Shown: piece by piece, positions 49,255 to 58,162 of the stretch
Numbering within the stretch: position 1 is the stretch's first letter
Layout: each line of letters begins with the position of its first letter
From: Spirochaetales bacterium
Lineage (GTDB): Bacteria; Spirochaetota; Spirochaetia; SZUA-6; JAFGRV01
Direction of reading: 5' to 3'
Length of the DNA stretch: 64,000 bases
Assembly: GCA_016930085.1 (NCBI GenBank)
Contig: JAFGHO010000125.1
Span: 1-64,000 of the forward strand
Notes under the pieces: generated by a model
Databases searched by the model: none
Told to the model about the DNA's origin: nothing
What the model saw: only the letters and a program-made list of their open reading frames with translations
Position numbers and translations under genes: made by a program

Positions 49255-50109
49255 TTATTTTTTGTTCACATCCTCTCCACGGGGCCCCGCCGACAGAAAT
49301 CGGTAAAGGACCTCCCCAACATAGAAAAGGGAATCCCTGGAACAATGATCTATCGTATCCTGTTGCGTGTGCCATTGGGGATAATCGATATCGATGAGTA
49401 TCACAGCCGGAATCCCGGAACGAATGAAAGGATAATGATCGCCGATGACGGCATTCACCGTATTATTGAAAAAACAGGGAAATCCCAGCCCCCTCCCGAT
49501 CGAAAATATGGTTTTTAGCACCCCCTTTGACATCCCGGTCACGCAGGAATTGAAATCGATATTCAGGTGCATATCCAACCCACCGACCATATCAAGGGCG
49601 ATGACCAGGTCGGGTTTCACCCTTCCTTCTTTCGCATAGATTTCCGCACCCACGCCGAACTCGTATCCGTCGATATTGCCGACATCCTCGGCGTCGAAAA
49701 GGACAAAGACGACATCGGTTGCCGGCTCCGTTTCCGAAAACGCCCGCATAAGTTCCAATATGACGGCAACACCACTCGTTCCGTCATTGACGCCGGGAAT
49801 GGGGATATTTCTTTGCGCCGGATCGGCTTCATTATCGGCGATCCACCGCGTATCGAAGTGGCTTCCCAAAAGAATCGTGAATTCCGGATTCCTGCCCTTT
49901 ATAAGGCCGCAGACATTCGCGCACTGTATCTGTGTTCCCCGAAAAGGAAGCGAAAACTCCTGAAGCCACGATGTCCGGCAAAGCGGCTGCATACGGTGAA
50001 AAAAGTCGGTGATCGCCGCTTTATGTTCGGCGGTGCCCGGCGGCCGTTTTCCACTGGCGGCAAATGTGACGAGAAGCTCCCATGCGCGCTGCGGGTCAAA
50101 GCCGTTCAC
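49255..50109 (-). CDS. M28-family zinc peptidase (glutaminyl-cyclase-like)
   Basis: The 284-residue product starts at GTG 50109, 5 nt after GAGGAG, which lies in the end of the ClpX-like gene, so translation is coupled. Zinc-ligand motifs: GSHFDTRW, GVNDGTSGVAV, FDAEDVG, ALDMVGG and a C-terminal WHTQQDT. These define an M28 aminopeptidase fold; the short length, absence of a PA domain and the overall pattern resemble glutaminyl-peptide cyclotransferases. No signal peptide is visible, so it acts in the cytoplasm, on peptides, possibly after the linked ATPase. Confidence 0.85.
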   Translation of the reverse strand: MNGFDPQRAWELLVTFAASGKRPPGTAEHKAAITDFFHRMQPLCRTSWLQEFSLPFRGTQIQCANVCGLIKGRNPEFTILLGSHFDTRWIADNEADPAQRNIPIPGVNDGTSGVAVILELMRAFSETEPATDVVFVLFDAEDVGNIDGYEFGVGAEIYAKEGRVKPDLVIALDMVGGLDMHLNIDFNSCVTGMSKGVLKTIFSIGRGLGFPCFFNNTVNAVIGDHYPFIRSGIPAVILIDIDYPQWHTQQDTIDHCSRDSLFYVGEVLYRFLSAGPRGEDVNKK

Positions 50110-50111
50110 GA

Positions 50112-51236
50112 TTACTCCTCGATCGTACTGACGATGGTATCGTCCTTTACCGTAAGATGAATGGCGATATCCCTTTTCTTTGCGGAGTAGGCGTCAAAAC
50201 AGGCATTTTCAAGATGTTCGGTAATGAGAGCATGCAGTCCCCTGGCCCCGGTCTCCTTTTTCAGACAACGCTTGACGATGACCTCATAGACCGCATCATC
50301 CACGACGAGCCTGATACCGTCGAGGATCAATTCGTTGATATACTTGACAATCGTGTTCCGGTGCAGAATATCTTTCAGTGTTTCCTCGGACAGGGGGTTG
50401 AAAGGGATAATCCGCGCGAACCGGCCCACGAGTTCGGGCATGAGTCCGTACGCCTCGAAATTGGCCGCCTTTTCCACATCCTCACGTGAGAGGGGCTGTG
50501 AAATACCGCCGGAGAGCCCGATATCCGCTTCCCTGTTAAAACCGATATGTTCTTCCTGCATGCTGAACTTGAGTACCTTTCTGAAACCGGAAAAGGTACC
50601 GCAGGCAATAAAAGGGACATCCGCTGTGTTGAACGCGACCCGCGGTGCGTATGTCGAATGGCTGAGTTCACTCGGCACATCGATTTCCGCCGCCTCGAGC
50701 ATTTTCAGAAGTTCCCGCTGGACGCCGAATCCGGTCACGTCTTTTGTGGTTCCCTGACCCGCGAACACCGCCGTATTCTTGCCGGCTGCTATTTTGTCGA
50801 ACTCGTCGATGCAGACAATCCCCACGGAAGCGAAATGGGGGACATCACGCGCCGCGTAAAGGAGTTTCGTCATGATGCTTCCCACATCCTGTCCCACATA
50901 TCCTGTTTCAGAGTAGGAGGTGATATCGATAGTGACGGTGGGAAGCTTCAGCACCTTTTCAAAAAGCAGTTCGATCAGGTAGGTTTTCCCGCAGCCGGTC
51001 GGACCGATCAGCATGATGTTTTCCTTTGCCGGAAGCCTGTTCCGGTCGATATTGCCGAGGTAGATCTTTTTCACCCTGCCGATGTGACGGTATGCCATAA
51101 GACAGACCGCCTTTCGGGCTTCTTCCTGATCGATATACCCGTTTTCACTCAGGATATCGAACATTTCCTGCGGGCTGTAAAGAGGAATGCTTTCGATAAG
51201 GGATAAAAACTTTGTCTTGTATTCCCTGTCTGCCAC
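50112..51236 (-). CDS. ClpX-like AAA+ unfoldase lacking the zinc-binding domain
   Basis: The 374-residue product starts at GTG 51236 with GGGGA before it. AAA+ motifs: Walker A GPTGCGKT (78-85), pore loop GYVG (112-115), Walker B CIDEFD (142-147), and PELVGR (267-272). The IGF tripeptide (231-233) sits where ClpX has its ClpP-contact loop, so partnership with a ClpP-like peptidase is possible. The N-terminal zinc domain of ClpX is replaced by a short helical region. It overlaps functionally with the downstream M28 peptidase gene (2-bp gap). A 13-bp palindrome, ATGATGACATCAT (51243-51255), lies between it and the divergent DUF4416 gene. Confidence 0.87.
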   Translation of the reverse strand: MADREYKTKFLSLIESIPLYSPQEMFDILSENGYIDQEEARKAVCLMAYRHIGRVKKIYLGNIDRNRLPAKENIMLIGPTGCGKTYLIELLFEKVLKLPTVTIDITSYSETGYVGQDVGSIMTKLLYAARDVPHFASVGIVCIDEFDKIAAGKNTAVFAGQGTTKDVTGFGVQRELLKMLEAAEIDVPSELSHSTYAPRVAFNTADVPFIACGTFSGFRKVLKFSMQEEHIGFNREADIGLSGGISQPLSREDVEKAANFEAYGLMPELVGRFARIIPFNPLSEETLKDILHRNTIVKYINELILDGIRLVVDDAVYEVIVKRCLKKETGARGLHALITEHLENACFDAYSAKKRDIAIHLTVKDDTIVSTIEE

Positions 51237-51276
51237 ATCCCCATGATGACATCATATCATGCGATGTGTCAATATC

Positions 51277-51305
51277 TTCACGGTATTCCCTTTTTTTGAT
51301 ACACT
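51277..51305 (+). promoter_or_regulatory. Predicted promoter for the DUF4416 gene
   Basis: TTCACG (51277-51282), 17-bp spacer, TACACT (51300-51305); ATG 51313 follows by 7 nt with no ribosome binding site, compatible with a leaderless mRNA. Confidence 0.4.
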
Positions 51306-51312
51306 TAATTCC

Positions 51313-51843
51313 ATGGGACACATAAAGCCTTATACCCCGGTCAAACTCGTGACGGGTATCCTGACAAGCGCCCCGGCAGCGGAACCTGCATTACTCCGCG
51401 AACTGACCGCACGTTTCGGAACTATCGATTACCGCAGTCCGTCGTTACCCTTCGGTTATACCGGCTACTATGACGGCGAAATGGGCACCCCCATCACGCG
51501 GTTCTTTTTTTCCTTTTCCGACCTCATCCTGCCTGACCGTCTTTCCGGCATCAAGCGCGCGACGAACCTGATCGAAACCTCTTTTATGATAGACGGCAAC
51601 CGGAAGGTCAATATCGATCCGGGGATTCTCTCCCTGAGTAATTTTATCCTCGCAACGACGAAGATCTCCTCGCACCGTATCCCCCTCACGGACGGCATGT
51701 ACGGCGAAATCACCCTCCTCTTTCAAAAAGGGAGCTTCCGGCCCCTCGAATGGACCTATCCTGATTACCGTGACGGGAAGTACATCGGGATCCTCAATAC
51801 CGTAAGGGAGTTGTATAAAAAACAACTTGAATCGAACAAGTAG
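51313..51843 (+). CDS. DUF4416-family protein
   Basis: The start chosen is ATG 51313; codons before it overlap the promoter. The 176-residue product matches DUF4416: PVKLVTGILTSAPAAEPALLRELTARFGTIDYRSPSLPFGYTGYYDGEMG, then NIDPGILSLSNFILATTK and ITLLFQKGSFRPLEWTYPDYR. The family is common in spirochaetes and Deltaproteobacteria relatives, and its function is unknown; it is soluble and single-domain. It is divergent from the ClpX-like gene. Confidence 0.82.
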   Translation: MGHIKPYTPVKLVTGILTSAPAAEPALLRELTARFGTIDYRSPSLPFGYTGYYDGEMGTPITRFFFSFSDLILPDRLSGIKRATNLIETSFMIDGNRKVNIDPGILSLSNFILATTKISSHRIPLTDGMYGEITLLFQKGSFRPLEWTYPDYRDGKYIGILNTVRELYKKQLESNK

Positions 51844-51982
51844 GTCTCTTTGTTTGTGTTGATAAAAAATTTGATATCTATTACTGTCAATAATTTATCC
51901 ACTAGAATTTAGTTCTCTTGAAAATATTAGTATAGAATATATTTATAATAAATTAAGCTAATATAGAAAAATATAGAGAAAC

Positions 51983-52594
51983 CTAATACTTTCTATCAAC
52001 TCTCTCACACATCCTATTAAAATGAATTGATAATTTATATAATAGCAACCAAAATCCATATTGTGACAATGAGACTATTCGTATATCGGATATATTTTTA
52101 CGCTTAATATATTCATTATTACAGCAACAAATACGATCAAAAAATATAAAAGAATCCTCAAATAAACCTTGGCCTTTTGGTAGAAAGAATGTTTGCGTGA
52201 TTTTTTGTTTTTTTAGGTCATTTAAATGATCTTCAATAGAACTTTCAGTATAAATACGTTTTTCTAATAATAATTTTTTATACTTACTTATTTTAAAAAT
52301 AGGAGAATAAACAATATTTGAAGAATATTTACGCTTATTAAATACATCTATATCGCATGTATTGGATAAAATCAAAGAAGTAGCTGCTCTAATCTCTTTA
52401 TCAGGAAGATTTAGAACAAGTAATCCTTTTAAACAGTCACCTTGGTAGATTATTTCTCTATCTTTTTCAATGTAACTATACATTCTGTCGTCAATATTAG
52501 AAGGAAAAAGAGATAAATCTGAGAATAATTTATCTTCTGTTTCAGGACTAAGATATTTTGGAAGAAATTGTTTAATATCATCCAAATCAAGCAT
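51983..52594 (-). CDS. AT-rich island protein 3 (unknown, SNTCDI motif)
   Basis: The product has 203 residues. It begins 3 bp after the preceding stop, so it is translationally coupled. A recognisable feature is LILSNTCDIDVFNKRKY (about 73-89), like the 'LSQxCDI' motif of small uncharacterised proteins often found near restriction or defence genes, followed by TQTFFLPKGQ. Codon use is very AT-rich and differs from flanking genes, suggesting recent transfer. No catalytic motif is identifiable; the conserved Cys-Asp could be functional. Confidence 0.7.
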   Translation of the reverse strand: MLDLDDIKQFLPKYLSPETEDKLFSDLSLFPSNIDDRMYSYIEKDREIIYQGDCLKGLLVLNLPDKEIRAATSLILSNTCDIDVFNKRKYSSNIVYSPIFKISKYKKLLLEKRIYTESSIEDHLNDLKKQKITQTFFLPKGQGLFEDSFIFFDRICCCNNEYIKRKNISDIRIVSLSQYGFWLLLYKLSIHFNRMCERVDRKY

Positions 52595-52597
52595 TTT

Positions 52598-52900
52598 CTA
52601 CATTAAGTCCCAAAAATTATCGTTTACTAAACTTACAATCCTGCTATCCAAATCCTTCGAATCATTTGTTAATTTATTAATAAATTTATTTATTATTTCA
52701 ATTTTATTTAGTAAAGAACGTTCAGGATCATTTATATTTTCAAGATTTATTTTATTGGCAAAAGGTTCATCTTCTATATCAGGAAAATTAAATACAGAAC
52801 TAGTATCAATACCTGTCTGTTCAAGAACACCGTATAAAACCAGCACTGCTGCTGTCGCAATAGCTATTGGCTTAATATTTGAAGCAGTATTCTCAGTCAT
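52598..52900 (-). CDS. AT-rich island protein 2 (small, single membrane helix)
   Basis: A 100-residue protein with one probable transmembrane helix (IKPIAIATAAVLVLYGVLEQTG, residues 9-30). A charged helical C-terminus follows (INDPERSLLNKIEIINKFINKL...). It starts 9 bp after the TIGR04255-like stop and ends 3 bp before the next gene. No family is recognised. A short membrane-anchored partner between two larger proteins is a layout seen in some abortive-infection or toxin systems; that comparison is only suggestive. Confidence 0.65.
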   Translation of the reverse strand: MTENTASNIKPIAIATAAVLVLYGVLEQTGIDTSSVFNFPDIEDEPFANKINLENINDPERSLLNKIEIINKFINKLTNDSKDLDSRIVSLVNDNFWDLM

Positions 52901-52909
52901 TTTTTCCTC

Positions 52910-53641
52910 TTAATACTCAGGATTTAAGGATTTCAAGAAATCGGGTTTTAATAAATTAAAAAATGTCGTTTTCTCTTTATTGTGACCATTATCGATTATT
53001 TTTTTATATTCGATAATATTTATTGAATTAGAGTCTCCAATATTATATATGCAATCTATATCAATAAGTGAACCCACAATTTCTTTCCCTTTAATTTTAA
53101 CTGGCAAATTATTTGTAATTTTAATGATTTTTATATAGCCTTCATCCTTTATTTCGGTCCTCAAATGAGTACTTTCATCCCGAATTTCTTTATTATTAAT
53201 TTTTATATCGAGATTTATCTTATTGAATAATAAAAGATCAAAAAAATTTATATATCGAAGACCAATCCGTTGTGTCTTCAATATAATATTTTTCAAATCA
53301 ATTTTATCTAAAACATCATTAATAAACGAAAAATATTTATCCCAACCAATATATTCATCGATATTCACGAAAATTATTGCACGTGGTCCAATATTAAATT
53401 GTAATGGCTCCTTATCATTAGTAAGTGAGTAATGCGCATTATATATTAAGCTTGGATCTTTTGATCGTATAGCCTCGGGAATTTGTAAAATAGGCAATTT
53501 CCTTACGTGCGGAAAATCTGAGGAAATTTTTGAGTAAATTACTCCAAATACGGCATCATCTGGAAGCATAGAAGTAAATCTGATCTCAATATCTGCCTCT
53601 ATTATTGGACAAGGATTAATATTTTTTGGTAAATCATTCAT
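52910..53641 (-). CDS. TIGR04255-like protein (AT-rich island protein 1)
   Basis: A 243-residue protein beginning MNDLPKNINPCPIIEADIEIRF, with the layout of the sporadically distributed TIGR04255 family: an N-terminal 'P.i.a.ieirF' strand, FNIGPRAIIFVNIDEYIGWDKYFSFINDVLDKI and RIGLRYINFFDLL, then a beta-rich C-terminus. Function is unknown. It leads a three-gene operon. No ribosome binding site is seen and the -10 box is 8 nt before the ATG, so the mRNA may be leaderless. Very AT-rich codon use marks it as foreign. Confidence 0.75.
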   Translation of the reverse strand: MNDLPKNINPCPIIEADIEIRFTSMLPDDAVFGVIYSKISSDFPHVRKLPILQIPEAIRSKDPSLIYNAHYSLTNDKEPLQFNIGPRAIIFVNIDEYIGWDKYFSFINDVLDKIDLKNIILKTQRIGLRYINFFDLLLFNKINLDIKINNKEIRDESTHLRTEIKDEGYIKIIKITNNLPVKIKGKEIVGSLIDIDCIYNIGDSNSINIIEYKKIIDNGHNKEKTTFFNLLKPDFLKSLNPEY

Positions 53642-53649
53642 TACTATTA

Positions 53650-53678
53650 AATATATAGAATAATTTAAGGTTACGCAA
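53650..53678 (-). promoter_or_regulatory. Predicted promoter of the AT-rich island operon
   Basis: Minus strand: TTGCGT (53678-53673), 17-bp spacer, TATATT (53655-53650). ATG 53641 follows 8 nt later. The operon thus has its own promoter, separate from the thioredoxin-like gene upstream. Confidence 0.45.
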
Positions 53679-53766
53679 GAAATTCCTAAAAAATGTCATT
53701 TTAAAATCTTTCATATTAATTTAACAATGCTATTAAAAAAACCTTCTAGCTGCTTTAAGACATCTC

Positions 53767-54984
53767 CTATTCCGCAAGCAATGCCTTGATCATTCGTTCG
53801 AGGTAGGTGAAATTTCCCGCGTTGAAGTAACCGTCGCGGACAATACCGCCCTTGCCGATGAGAATGTAGCCCGGAACCGAATCGATGCCGTAGTCATACA
53901 TGAGCGCCGGACCGATCGCCACGGGCCACGTAAGGTTTCTCTTTTTGTAATAATGATTTTTCATGTATCCGGCTTCCTCTTCTTCGGAAATCCCTGTTTT
54001 GTTTTCATAGCTTCCCACGTACCTCGTCATCCCGACGATGATAAAATCATCACTATCGATACGCTCCCGCAGCCGTTCCAAAAACGGCAGATCGGTATTG
54101 CAGGTCCTGCAGTCCCAGGTGAAAAAATCGAGTAACAGCACCTTTCCCGTTTGTTCGGACAGATTGCCGGGCATTCCCTTGCCGATCACATGGTCACAGG
54201 AGGGGTTTATCGCCTTGCCGCCGAGTACCTGCAGTCTTTTCTCATATATCCCGAGCTGGACCTTGTCTCGTTCGTCCGAAAACTCATCCCGCGCCTGACG
54301 CAGTACTTTGTATGCTTCCTCGAGTTCTCCGATTCTGCTCATGATAAACATTCTCAATCCGGCGATATAGAGCAGCGGGACCTTGTTCTTCAATTCGGGA
54401 TCCGCTTTGATCGAATCGAGTAGTGTCGTCGCCAACCGGTAATACACCCGCGCTTCCCGGTAAGCCCCTGTCTCGGCATATCCCAGCGACAGCATGAAGT
54501 AGCAGTAAAGTTGTTCGTCCGGTGGAAAAATGGCAATGGTGACGTAATTCAGGATCTCGCCGGGTTCGATAAGGTATGCGTTCGAAAAATAAAGCTGGAT
54601 CAGGGATTTTTCGTATTTTGTATCCGCGTATCTGATGAAAAGGGTTTTCGCGATCGTGATCAGCATGAGTTCGTCGTGGGCGATATCGGCGATTTCAATG
54701 AGACCCTCGAGATCCTCCTTTGACCGGTCTTCAAGAGAAATCCCTTCGAGAAACCGCATTGCCGTTTCCGCCCTCAGGTTCATTTCCCGGTAATATCTGT
54801 CGTGCGTTTCCAGATAGGCGTTACCCTTTTTTTCCTGCAGCGACTTCTCGATTTTCACGGCCGCAAGGCGCATGCTTTCAAGCTTCGCAAGCTGTTCTTC
54901 GACCGTACCCGCATCCTCCTGTCCGCACGAGCAAATTGCCAGGAGAAATAGCAGCATGAAAGGCCGTATGGTTTTCATCATCAT
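53767..54984 (-). CDS. Thioredoxin-like (TlpA/AhpC-TSA) lipoprotein
   Basis: The 405-residue product has a signal sequence ending LLAICSC (Cys20), a lipobox. Residues 25-260 are helical, TPR-like (LINIA-type repeats, FMLSLGYAETGAYREARVYYRLATTLLD). The C-terminal 140 residues are a thioredoxin fold with WDCRTCNTDLPFLERL (CRTC redox pair) and VPGYILIGKGG (cis-Pro). It would reduce or oxidise disulfides, or act in cytochrome maturation, at the outer face of the membrane. GAATTAATCGATG precedes the start without a clear ribosome binding site; MMM start codons are ambiguous. Confidence 0.85.
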   Translation of the reverse strand: MMMKTIRPFMLLFLLAICSCGQEDAGTVEEQLAKLESMRLAAVKIEKSLQEKKGNAYLETHDRYYREMNLRAETAMRFLEGISLEDRSKEDLEGLIEIADIAHDELMLITIAKTLFIRYADTKYEKSLIQLYFSNAYLIEPGEILNYVTIAIFPPDEQLYCYFMLSLGYAETGAYREARVYYRLATTLLDSIKADPELKNKVPLLYIAGLRMFIMSRIGELEEAYKVLRQARDEFSDERDKVQLGIYEKRLQVLGGKAINPSCDHVIGKGMPGNLSEQTGKVLLLDFFTWDCRTCNTDLPFLERLRERIDSDDFIIVGMTRYVGSYENKTGISEEEEAGYMKNHYYKKRNLTWPVAIGPALMYDYGIDSVPGYILIGKGGIVRDGYFNAGNFTYLERMIKALLAE

Positions 54985-55026
54985 CGATTAATTCCTTTCC
55001 CCGTTTACCGGCATTATAGCAACGGT

Positions 55027-55434
55027 CTATTTTGGAACAACCATTCCCTCGAGGGTCAGCATCGGTTGTGTCTCCGGAATGTTCGTCTGAACGGTAATCA
55101 CTTTTGCCATATATCCCGAAAAACCAGTTGTCCGTATGTCTCCGGAAATGACACCGCTGCCGCCGGGTTCGATTACTCTGTCGAATCGTTCAATCGATAG
55201 ACACCAGCATGACAGTAAAAGATCATTGATGACAAGCACTTCGCTTCCGGGATTCGAAAAAGAAAATGAATACGGGACACGATCCCCTTCCCGTACTTCA
55301 CCGAAATTGACCGCGTCTTTCTCGAATACGATTGCGGGTCCCTTGATCGTTTTTCCGAAACATCCCGGTAATAAAAACAGGATAATGGTAAAAAACAAAA
55401 AAATCCCGGTTGATCGTTTGCTTTCGACAGACAT
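55027..55434 (-). CDS. DUF1573 lipoprotein
   Basis: The 135-residue product has a lipobox LLPGC (Cys25). The mature part matches DUF1573: DAVNFGEVREGDRVPYSFSFSNPGSEVLVINDLLLSCWCLSI, then VIEPGGSGVISGDIRTTGFSGYMAKVITVQTNIPE. This immunoglobulin-like domain (ASH-like) is typical of Bacteroidetes and spirochaete envelope proteins, of unknown role. It is 42 bp upstream of the thioredoxin-like gene on the same strand, so the two may work together in redox or assembly in the envelope. Confidence 0.85.
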   Translation of the reverse strand: MSVESKRSTGIFLFFTIILFLLPGCFGKTIKGPAIVFEKDAVNFGEVREGDRVPYSFSFSNPGSEVLVINDLLLSCWCLSIERFDRVIEPGGSGVISGDIRTTGFSGYMAKVITVQTNIPETQPMLTLEGMVVPK

Positions 55435-55689
55435 TTCTTTTTTTCCCTGTATCAGTTGTACAAATTCCTCGTAAAAAAATCAACCCGTTCTTCCCTCGCC
55501 GAACCCTCTTCATATCGAGGCCCCCTTTTTATGAATATCGTGATTACCGTCATCGGACAGGTCCGATTCCCGACGTCGCCATCCCGGCCGGCCGCAGGAT
55601 GTCGCATTTACATAATAACGGTGAACCGGTATACTTACCGCTGTTGATGCCGAGGTATTTATCCGGCGGGACGGGGAGGACAAACGAAT

Positions 55690-58065
55690 ATGGAGAAAAA
55701 ACTCATCATCATGATCGTAACGATATCGATAACGGCGGTTATCGTCTGTGTAACCGGATTTGTCCTTATTCCGGAGTTGTCCGGAAATCCGTCTGTACGA
55801 AACGTGAAAGCATTGCTTGCCGACTACGATATCCCGGGGGCATTCGCTTCCGCCGAAAAGGGAATCGGGCTTTTCCCCGACAACGTGTCTTTGCGGCTGT
55901 TTCTGTTGAAGACGGTCAATATCTCGTTTTACTGTGCTTATCCTTTCTACTACGGTTTCAGCAATCACCCCCTGGTGATAGAAACGGTCGAACGATTCGG
56001 GAAGGGGACACACGCGGAACTGGTATCGGAAACCGGGCATTATTTCTGGATAAAAAACGAAAAGGACAGGGCGATACCATATTTCGAGAAGGCGGTCGAA
56101 CTCGATCCCGGTTATTACCAGCCATACAATTTTTTGGGGAATTATTATTACGAGACCGATCTCGCCCGCGCGGTCCAATATTACGAAAAACTCTTCGCGT
56201 TGAAACCCGAGTCCCTCGACTTTCTGGGTATCTCCATCATCGACGAGTACATCGACAACCGTATCATCGGGAATACGGGGGTGAAACGGCTTTTTCTGAA
56301 CGATCCTTCCCCGAGGATCCTCGATAATCTTTCCTTATTCAAGCGGTTGGAGTTTTTACAGCTGACCGGTCCTTCGGTGACAGACGGTTATTCGGGCTAT
56401 ATCCGGAAATCCCCGCACCTGAAAGCCCTCTGTCTCCGACTCAATTCGATATCACGGATCGAACAACTCGACGGCCTCGATGACCTCCTGTTTCTCGCAA
56501 TCAACGACAATACACTGGACAAAATTGAAAATATCGGGCTTCTCGGCAATCTCAAGGTACTCGACCTGCGGGGAAACCGGATCTCCGCGATCGCGGGTCC
56601 GGAAAGTCCGCCTCACATCGAACGGCTTTATCTGAGTCACAACATGATAACGAAGATTGAAAACCTCGAAGGGTTGGCCGGCCTCAGGCACCTCGATCTC
56701 TACGACAACCTGATACAAAGGATCGAAAACCTCGACCGCCTTCCCGATCTCGAAATCCTCAATCTCTATTTCAACCGAATCACGACCATCGAGAACCTCG
56801 ATTCGTCAGGGAACCTCAAACACCTTTACCTCAGGGGAAATTCGATCTCGAAGCTGGAGAACCTCGACGGTCTTTCCGGCCTCGAAACCCTCGACCTTTA
56901 CGGGAACCTGATCGAAACCATCGAAAACCTCGAGGGGTTGACCGGCCTCACGATACTCAATCTCTGTAAAAACAAAATCGAGCGGATCGAACATCTCGAT
57001 ACCCTCGTGAATCTGAGGGAACTCGATCTGCGGATGAACAGGATTGATGCGATCCGGAATCTCGAACGGCTGACGAATCTCCGTAGCCTTTCATTGAGTT
57101 ATAACGGCATCCGGAAAATCGAGAACCTCGACGCATTACGGAACCTGGAAACTCTTTATATGAGTGTGACCGAAATCGAAAGGATCGAAAACCTCGAAAG
57201 GCTGACCAACCTGAAACACCTCTTCCTGGGCGGGGCGCACATCAAAAAAATCGAAAACCTCGATACACTGACACGGCTTCAAACCCTATACATGAGCGGC
57301 AACGAGATAAGCAGGCTCGAAAACCTGTCGGCACTGACGAACCTCACCTCCCTCAATCTCGGCACCAACCTCATCGAAAAAATCGAGAACATCGGGACGC
57401 TGTCGCACCTCGAAACCCTCGATCTGTACGAGAACAGGATCGCCATACTCGGAAATGTCGACGGTCTGACCGGCCTCAGGAGGCTGTATCTCGGGAACAA
57501 CCGCTTTGGAACCGGGGATGAAACCGTGCTTCAAATTCCCGCCTCGCTGAGAAACCTGAAAGCCCTCGCTATCGGCGGCCCCGGCTATATGGAACCGGGA
57601 CACATCCGAGATCTCCGGGGCCTCGAATACCTGGAAGCTATCGAGGAACTCGAGTTTTCGTATCAGGACCTGAGCAAACTCCCCGATATTTCAACGTTAA
57701 AAAAACTGACCAAATTACATCTCGAAAAACACACTCACCTGGCGCCCCTCGATTTCAAGCGATTCCCCCCTTCGATCACCTCCATGATTCTCTGGAATGT
57801 CAACCTCACCGATCTCGACGGTATCGGGCATTGTGAAAATCTCCGCACCCTGTGGGTCGGCGACAATCCCCGTCTCGAAAGCATCGCCGGGGTGAACGAC
57901 CTGAAACACCTCGAGGAACTGAACATCGGTCTGTGCAATAATCTGCCTGAATCCGAACTCCTTAATCTTCTATCGGTCGATACTCTGATGACGGCACTCG
58001 ATCAATACCCGCCCCGTATCATCGAAGCACTTCAAATGAAAGGGATAACCGTCAAAATGTACTGA
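55690..58065 (+). CDS. Membrane-anchored TPR and leucine-rich-repeat protein
   Basis: A 791-residue protein. One N-terminal helix (5-29) anchors it. TPR-like repeats follow (about 45-180: FWIKNEKDRAIPYFEKAVELDPGYYQPYNFLGNYYYE). Residues 225-790 hold over 20 leucine-rich repeats of 22 residues in SDS22 style (L..L..LDLY.N.I..IENL), nearly identical in their 'IENL' turns. GGGGAGG precedes the ATG. The LRR face probably binds protein partners outside the membrane. It has no dockerin, unlike the other LRR protein in the window, and its repeats are more uniform. Confidence 0.9.
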   Translation: MEKKLIIMIVTISITAVIVCVTGFVLIPELSGNPSVRNVKALLADYDIPGAFASAEKGIGLFPDNVSLRLFLLKTVNISFYCAYPFYYGFSNHPLVIETVERFGKGTHAELVSETGHYFWIKNEKDRAIPYFEKAVELDPGYYQPYNFLGNYYYETDLARAVQYYEKLFALKPESLDFLGISIIDEYIDNRIIGNTGVKRLFLNDPSPRILDNLSLFKRLEFLQLTGPSVTDGYSGYIRKSPHLKALCLRLNSISRIEQLDGLDDLLFLAINDNTLDKIENIGLLGNLKVLDLRGNRISAIAGPESPPHIERLYLSHNMITKIENLEGLAGLRHLDLYDNLIQRIENLDRLPDLEILNLYFNRITTIENLDSSGNLKHLYLRGNSISKLENLDGLSGLETLDLYGNLIETIENLEGLTGLTILNLCKNKIERIEHLDTLVNLRELDLRMNRIDAIRNLERLTNLRSLSLSYNGIRKIENLDALRNLETLYMSVTEIERIENLERLTNLKHLFLGGAHIKKIENLDTLTRLQTLYMSGNEISRLENLSALTNLTSLNLGTNLIEKIENIGTLSHLETLDLYENRIAILGNVDGLTGLRRLYLGNNRFGTGDETVLQIPASLRNLKALAIGGPGYMEPGHIRDLRGLEYLEAIEELEFSYQDLSKLPDISTLKKLTKLHLEKHTHLAPLDFKRFPPSITSMILWNVNLTDLDGIGHCENLRTLWVGDNPRLESIAGVNDLKHLEELNIGLCNNLPESELLNLLSVDTLMTALDQYPPRIIEALQMKGITVKMY

Positions 58066-58100
58066 TCGAAAACTTCGGACGATTCACCGGAACCCGTATC

Positions 58101-58129
58101 TTGACAAATTCACCTTCCGTATATTACAT
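58101..58129 (+). promoter_or_regulatory. Predicted promoter for the glycoconjugate cluster
   Basis: TTGACA (58101-58106), 17-bp spacer, TTACAT (58124-58129); a 34-nt leader to ATG 58163 with AAGGA 8 nt before it. Confidence 0.5.
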
Positions 58130-58162
58130 TATTATACGGCAATACAATGATAAGGACGTTAT

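Noticed and set aside
55410-56327. 305-codon open frame on the plus strand
   Set aside because: Overlaps the start of the large TPR/LRR gene out of frame; Arg-rich, low-complexity product.
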